This document shows, piece by piece, positions 60,205-64,000 of a stretch of 64,000 nucleotides of DNA. Source of the stretch: Phocoena phocoena. Taxonomy: Eukaryota; Chordata; Mammalia; Artiodactyla; Phocoenidae. The notes beneath the pieces are model-generated. The model was not told where the DNA came from and made no database searches. It worked only from the letters and a program-made list of their open reading frames with translations. Every line of letters begins with the position of its first letter. Position 1 is the stretch's first letter. The stretch spans positions 165,205,270 through 165,269,269 of the forward strand of contig NC_089220.1 of the NCBI RefSeq assembly GCF_963924675.1, given 5' to 3'. The translations under genes and the position numbers were made by a program.

Positions 60205-61135
60205 GGGGAAATACAACCAAAAGGAAAAGGACAGTGAAAAACAGAAGGTCTATCTGACAATGCCCATAACTTGAAACAGAAAGTGATCATCTGTATTGTG
60301 GTGTTTGTTTGTTTTCACATAATTTGGATCACAAAGTGGAGAGCAACTTAGCTCTAAGAGTCTTCTAGCCATACTTTTCGTTCTTTATTATCTGCAGAAA
60401 AACGTTACTCAAAGTGGACAAAAGGCAATGAATAAGAATAAAAATAACTATTTGAGGGTATAGGAAAAGAGGACAAGAATAGCCAGATTCACTTATTTAA
60501 AGTGACTGGGAGAAAACAAGTAATATCATTTTTAAGTGAATAAGTAAAAAGTGAGGTTAAAACAACCCCCATAGAAAGAGATAAAAAAGGAAACCAAGAA
60601 GCAATAATGAATCTTAAATAAAAATGTACTCCACTTAGTTAATTTGGACACCATTATCTTTTTTGGTTCACTGTTAATCTTTCTGACAGTTCTCAATTTA
60701 TAATACTTTTTGGAAAGGAGAAAGTTGTTCGCTTTTGAAAGAAGTACTATTTCAGCTAAATTTCATGTTATATTTACTTTGTACTCTTTTATCCAAGTAG
60801 TCATATCAAAGTTTTATATTATTTATGCAAGTACTGAGAGAATTTATTCTTGGTTCACATTTTCTGAGGGGCAGAGTCTACATATTATAAGAATATTTTA
60901 CACTATTAATTTATAACATCACTGCCATCTGTTGGATCTGATCAGAATTAGAGTTTTTAAGTTATTCCAAGAATGAAAAGAGTTCAATGCTTTTCATTTC
61001 CCAATGTGAACACTAAATTTTGGCTATTGGTAAACAATGAAAAGATTAGAAAATAGTACGATTGTTGACTAGGTATTTTTCAAAACATACAATTATTTTA
61101 AGAAATAAAACACAGTGAATAAAATTAAATTATAA
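60205..61135. other. Intron 10, unassigned stretch
   Basis: AT-rich sequence upstream of the L1 cluster. Nothing recognised. Confidence 0.4.
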
Positions 61136-61139
61136 AAAG

Positions 61140-61372
61140 TAATAACTACAATTGATATGTATACACTACTATATATAAAATAGATAACTAATGAGAACCT
61201 ACTGTATAGCACAGAGAACTCTACTCAATGCTTTGTGGTGACCTAAATGGGAAGGAAATCCAAAAAAGAGTGGATATCTGTATACGTATAACTGATTCAC
61301 TTTGCTGAACAACAGAAACTAACACAACATTGTAAAGCAACTATACACCAATAAAAATTAATAAAGAAAAAA
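61140..61372 (+). mobile_element. L1 3' end, plus strand
   Basis: The final ~230 bp of an L1: 'attgatatgtatacactact', 'ctgtatagcacagagaactc', then 'gtaaagcaactatacaccaa' and an A-rich tail near 61355-61372. Confidence 0.85.
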
Positions 61373-61374
61373 GA

Positions 61375-61590
61375 AGTGGTATATATATATATAATGGAAT
61401 ACTACTCAGCCATAAAAAAGAATGAAATTTTGCCATTTGCAGCAACATGCATGGACTTGGAGGGCATTATGCTAAGTGAAATAAGTCAGAGAGAGAAAGA
61501 CAAATACTGTATGAGATCACTCATATGTGGAATCTAAAAAATACAACAGGCTAGTGAATAAAACAGAAAAGAAGCAGAGTTAAGCAGATT
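61375..61590 (+). mobile_element. L1 ORF2-end/3' UTR fragment, plus strand, out of order
   Basis: This begins at 'aatggaatactactcagcca', a part of L1 that normally lies upstream of the segment at 61140-61372, yet here it comes after it. It is therefore a separate insertion or a rearranged piece. A 5'-complete L1 was inserted at its right edge. Confidence 0.75.
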
Positions 61591-62497
61591 GAGGGAGGAA
61601 CCAAGATGGCGGAGTAGAAGGACGTGCTCTCACCCCCTCTTGTGAGAACACCAGAATCACAACTAGCTGCTGGACAATCATCAACAGGAAGACACTGGAA
61701 CTCACCACAAAAGATACCCCACATCCAAAGACAAAGGAGAAGCCGCAATGAGATGGTAGGAGGGGCACAATCACAGTAAAATCAAATCCCGTAACTGCTG
61801 GATGGTTAACTCACAAACTGGAGAATACTTATACAACAAAAGTCCACCCACTGGAGTGAAGGTTCTGAGCCCCATGTCAGGCTTCCCAACCTGGGGGTCC
61901 AGCAACGGGAGAAGAATTACTAGAGAATCAGAGTTTGAAGCCTAGTAGGATTTGACTGCAGGACTTCGACAGGACCTGGAAAAACAGAGACTCCACACTT
62001 GGAGGGCACACACAAAGTAGTATGCGTATCGGGACCCAGGGGAAGGAGCAGTGACCCCAAAGGAGACTGAACCAGACCTACCTGCTAGTGTTGGAGGGAC
62101 TCCTGCAGAGGCAGGGGGTGGCTGTGGCTCACAGTGGGGACAAGGACACTGGCAGCAGAAGTTCTGGTAAGTACTCCTTGCCATGAGCCCTCCCAGAGTC
62201 TGTCATTAGCTCCACCAAAGTGTCCAGGTAGGCTCCAGTGTTGGGTCGCCTCAGGCCAAACAACCAACAGGGAGGGAACCCAGGCCCACCCATCAGGAGA
62301 CAAGTGGATTATAGTTTTATTGAGCTCTTCCCACCAGAGCAACAGTCAGCTCTACCCACCACCAGGCCCTCCCATCAGGAAACTTACACAAGCCTCTTAG
62401 GTAGCCTCATCCACCAGAAGGCAGACAGCAGAAGCACGAAGAACTACAATCCTGCAGCCTGTGGAACAAAAACCACATTCACAGAAAGACAGACAAG
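61591..62497 (+). promoter_or_regulatory. L1 5' UTR (internal promoter) with YY1-type site
   Basis: The 5' UTR of the young L1. The YY1-like motif near its first base is what positions L1 transcription start in well-studied elements. GC content is higher than the surroundings. It lies in sense with ARMC3 inside intron 10, so it could give sense transcripts into the gene if active. Confidence 0.7.
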
Positions 62498-63403
62498 ATG
62501 AAAAGGAACAGAGCTATGTACCAGATGAAGGAACAAGATAAAACCCCAAAAAAACAACTAAATGAAGTGGAGATAGGCAGCCTTCCAGAAAAAGAATTCA
62601 GAATAATGATAGTGAAAATGATCCAGGACCTCGGAAAAAGAATGGAGGCAAAGATTGAGAAGATGCAAGAAATGTTTAACAAAGACCTAGAAGAATAAAA
62701 GGACAAACAAACAGAGATGAACAATATAATAACTGAAATGAAAACTACACTAGAAGGAATCAATAGCAGAATAACTGAGGCAGAAGAACTGATAAGTGAC
62801 CTGGAAGACAGAATGGTGGAATTCACTGCTGTGGAAAAGAATAAAGAAAAAAGAATGCAAAGAAATGAATACAGCCTAAGAGACCTCTGGGACAACATTA
62901 AACGCAACAACATTCACATTGTAGGGGTCCCAGAAGGAGAAGAGAGAGAGAAAGGACCCGAGAAAATATTTGAAGAGATTACAGTCGAATATTTCCCTAA
63001 CATGGGAAAGGAAATAGCCACCCAAGTCCAGGAAGCGCAGCGAGTCCCATACAGGATACACCCAAGGAGAAACACACCAAGACACATAGTAAACAAATTG
63101 GCAAAAATTAAAGACACACAAAAATTATTGAAAGCAGCAAGGGAAAAATGACAAATAACATACAAGGGAACTCCCATCAGGTTAACAGCTGATTTCTCAG
63201 CAGAAACTCTACAAGCCAGAAGGGAGTGGCATGATATACTTAAAGTGATGAAAGGGAAGAACCTACAACCAAGATTACTCTACCTGGCAAGGATCTCATT
63301 CAGATTTGACGGAGAAATCAAAAGCCTTACAGACAAGCAAAAGCTAAGAGAATTCAGCACCACCAAACCATCTCTACAACAAATGCTAAAGGAACTTCTC
63401 TAA
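62498..63403 (+). pseudogene. L1 ORF1 (RNA-binding chaperone protein) with two in-frame stops
   Basis: One continuous frame from [15 protein letters not shown] to TAA at 63401-63403, broken only by TAA at 62696-62698 (after FNKDLEE) and TGA at 63149-63151 (after KAAREK). The coiled-coil part ('[20 protein letters not shown]') and the RNA-binding/C-terminal part ('[20 protein letters not shown]') are otherwise undamaged. It looks recently disabled. Confidence 0.88.
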
Positions 63404-63461
63404 GTGGGAAACACAAGAGAAGAAAAGGACCTACAAAAACAAACCCAAAACGATTAAGAAT

Positions 63462-64000
63462 ATGGTCATAGGAACATACATATCTATAATTACCTTAAAC
63501 GTGAATGGATTAAATGCTCCAACCAAAAGACACAGGCTTGCTGAATGGATACAAAAACAAGTCCCATATATATGCTGTCTACAAGAGACCCACTTCAGAC
63601 CTAGAGACACATACAGACTGAAAGTGAGAGGATGGAAAAAGATATTCCATGCAAATGGAAATCAAAAGAAACCTGGAGCAGCAATACTCATATCAGATAA
63701 AATAGACTTGAAAATAAAGAATGTTACAAGAGGGCCTCCCTGGTGGCGCAGTGGTTGAGAGTCCGCCTGCCGATGCAGGGCACGTGGGTTCGTGCCCCGA
63801 TCTGGGAGGATCGCACATGCCGCGGAGGGGCTGGGCCCGTGAGCCATAGCCGCTGAACCTGCGCGTCCGGAGCCTGTGCTCTGCAACGGTAGAGGCCACA
63901 ACACTGAGAGGACCACGTACCGCAAAAAAAAAAAAAAAAAAAAAATGTTACAAGAGACAAGGAAGGACACTACATAATGATTAAGGGATCAATCCAAGAA
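63462..64000 (+). pseudogene. L1 ORF2 start (endonuclease), interrupted by a SINE
   Basis: Opens [20 protein letters not shown] and keeps the endonuclease 'LQETHF' motif near 63585. The frame is open until a SINE inserted after 63732. ORF2 resumes after the SINE at 63957 ('acaaggaaggacactacata'), and the rest lies outside the window. Confidence 0.88.
63733..63944 (+). mobile_element. CHR-type SINE (212 bp), plus strand, inside the young L1
   Basis: Sense copy 'ggcctccctggtggcgcagt' with a B-box-like block, ending 'gtaccgc' plus about 21 A. A perfect 12-bp duplication atgttacaagag is at 63721-63732 and 63945-63956. It is younger than the L1 it sits in. Confidence 0.96.

Larger units (their letters stand above)
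61591..64000 (+). mobile_element. Young L1 with complete 5' end, plus strand (3' part beyond window)
   Basis: It starts 'gagggaggaaccaagatggc', the conserved start of full-length L1 with a YY1-type site (caagatggc, 61602-61610). A ~900-bp 5' UTR follows, then ORF1 from 62498 and ORF2 from 63462. ORF1-ORF2 sequence is nearly identical to the L1 at 37149, so both belong to one young subfamily. A SINE at 63733-63944 interrupts ORF2's endonuclease region. Confidence 0.93.

Noticed and set aside
13989..63944. tRNA-like A and B boxes at SINE heads as tRNA genes
   Set aside because: The boxes are the SINE's own Pol III promoter; the acceptor stem and full cloverleaf are not maintained, and each copy continues into the SINE body and A-tail.
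1616..63970. Many 60-130 codon ORFs of the kind '[20 protein letters not shown]' or '[15 protein letters not shown]' on both strands
   Set aside because: They recur at every CHR SINE and are simply translations of the GC-rich SINE body in different frames; none is a gene.
55594..64000. Search for ARMC3 exon 11
   Set aside because: No stretch in the remaining sequence continues the ARM-repeat frame in phase 2 behind a good acceptor; the exon must lie beyond the window.
1..64000. CRISPR arrays, operons, bacterial insertion sequences or phage genes
   Set aside because: The window is mammalian intron and intergenic DNA; repeats are SINE/LINE/LTR/DNA-transposon types, with no spaced direct-repeat array.

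Overview
The window is mammalian nuclear DNA and almost certainly cetacean. It carries about twenty tRNA-derived SINEs of the cetacean/hippo/ruminant (CHR) group, thirteen of them the ~210-bp form. Most keep long A/T tails, and target-site duplications are visible for many. Several L1 ages are present. I saw no BovB or bovine satellite sequence, which argues against a ruminant. The species cannot be told from the sequence.

Only one gene can be supported: the 5' half of ARMC3 (armadillo repeat containing 3) on the + strand. A CpG-rich promoter with a consensus-fitting RFX X-box lies at about 12.4-12.7 kb, and a non-coding first exon ends at 12646. The start codon is at 16148. Nine coding exons follow, at 16148-16195, 24460-24577, 31400-31525, 43301-43369, 43615-43790, 46156-46350, 48730-48913, 55234-55386 and 55488-55593. 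All have AG/GT splice sites, compatible phases and no stop, and together they give 1175 coding nt (391 codons plus 2 nt) of ARM-repeat protein. The rest of the gene lies beyond 64000.

Layout: 1-12.4 kb is upstream intergenic DNA, mostly old minus-strand L1 3' ends, SINEs and unassigned sequence. Then 12.6-16.1 kb is intron 1; 16.2-24.5 kb intron 2; 24.6-31.4 kb intron 3, nearly filled by an old L1; and 31.5-43.3 kb intron 4, the most repeat-rich part. Intron 4 holds a SINE cluster, a hAT-like element, a twin-primed L1 and a younger L1 with an internal deletion. Introns 5-9 hold an ERV-L integrase/dUTPase relic, an MLT1-like LTR and a 186-bp duplication beside a perfect hairpin. Intron 10 (55.6 kb to the end) finishes with the 5'-complete start of a second L1 of the same subfamily as the one in intron 4.

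No new enzymatic or defence system is visible. The items most worth checking are the RFX motif in the promoter, the same-strand L1 pair that brackets exons 5-10, the stop codon the two L1s share in ORF1, an L1 copy with a likely 3' transduction, an extremely short L1 insertion, and the templated duplication/hairpin in intron 8.
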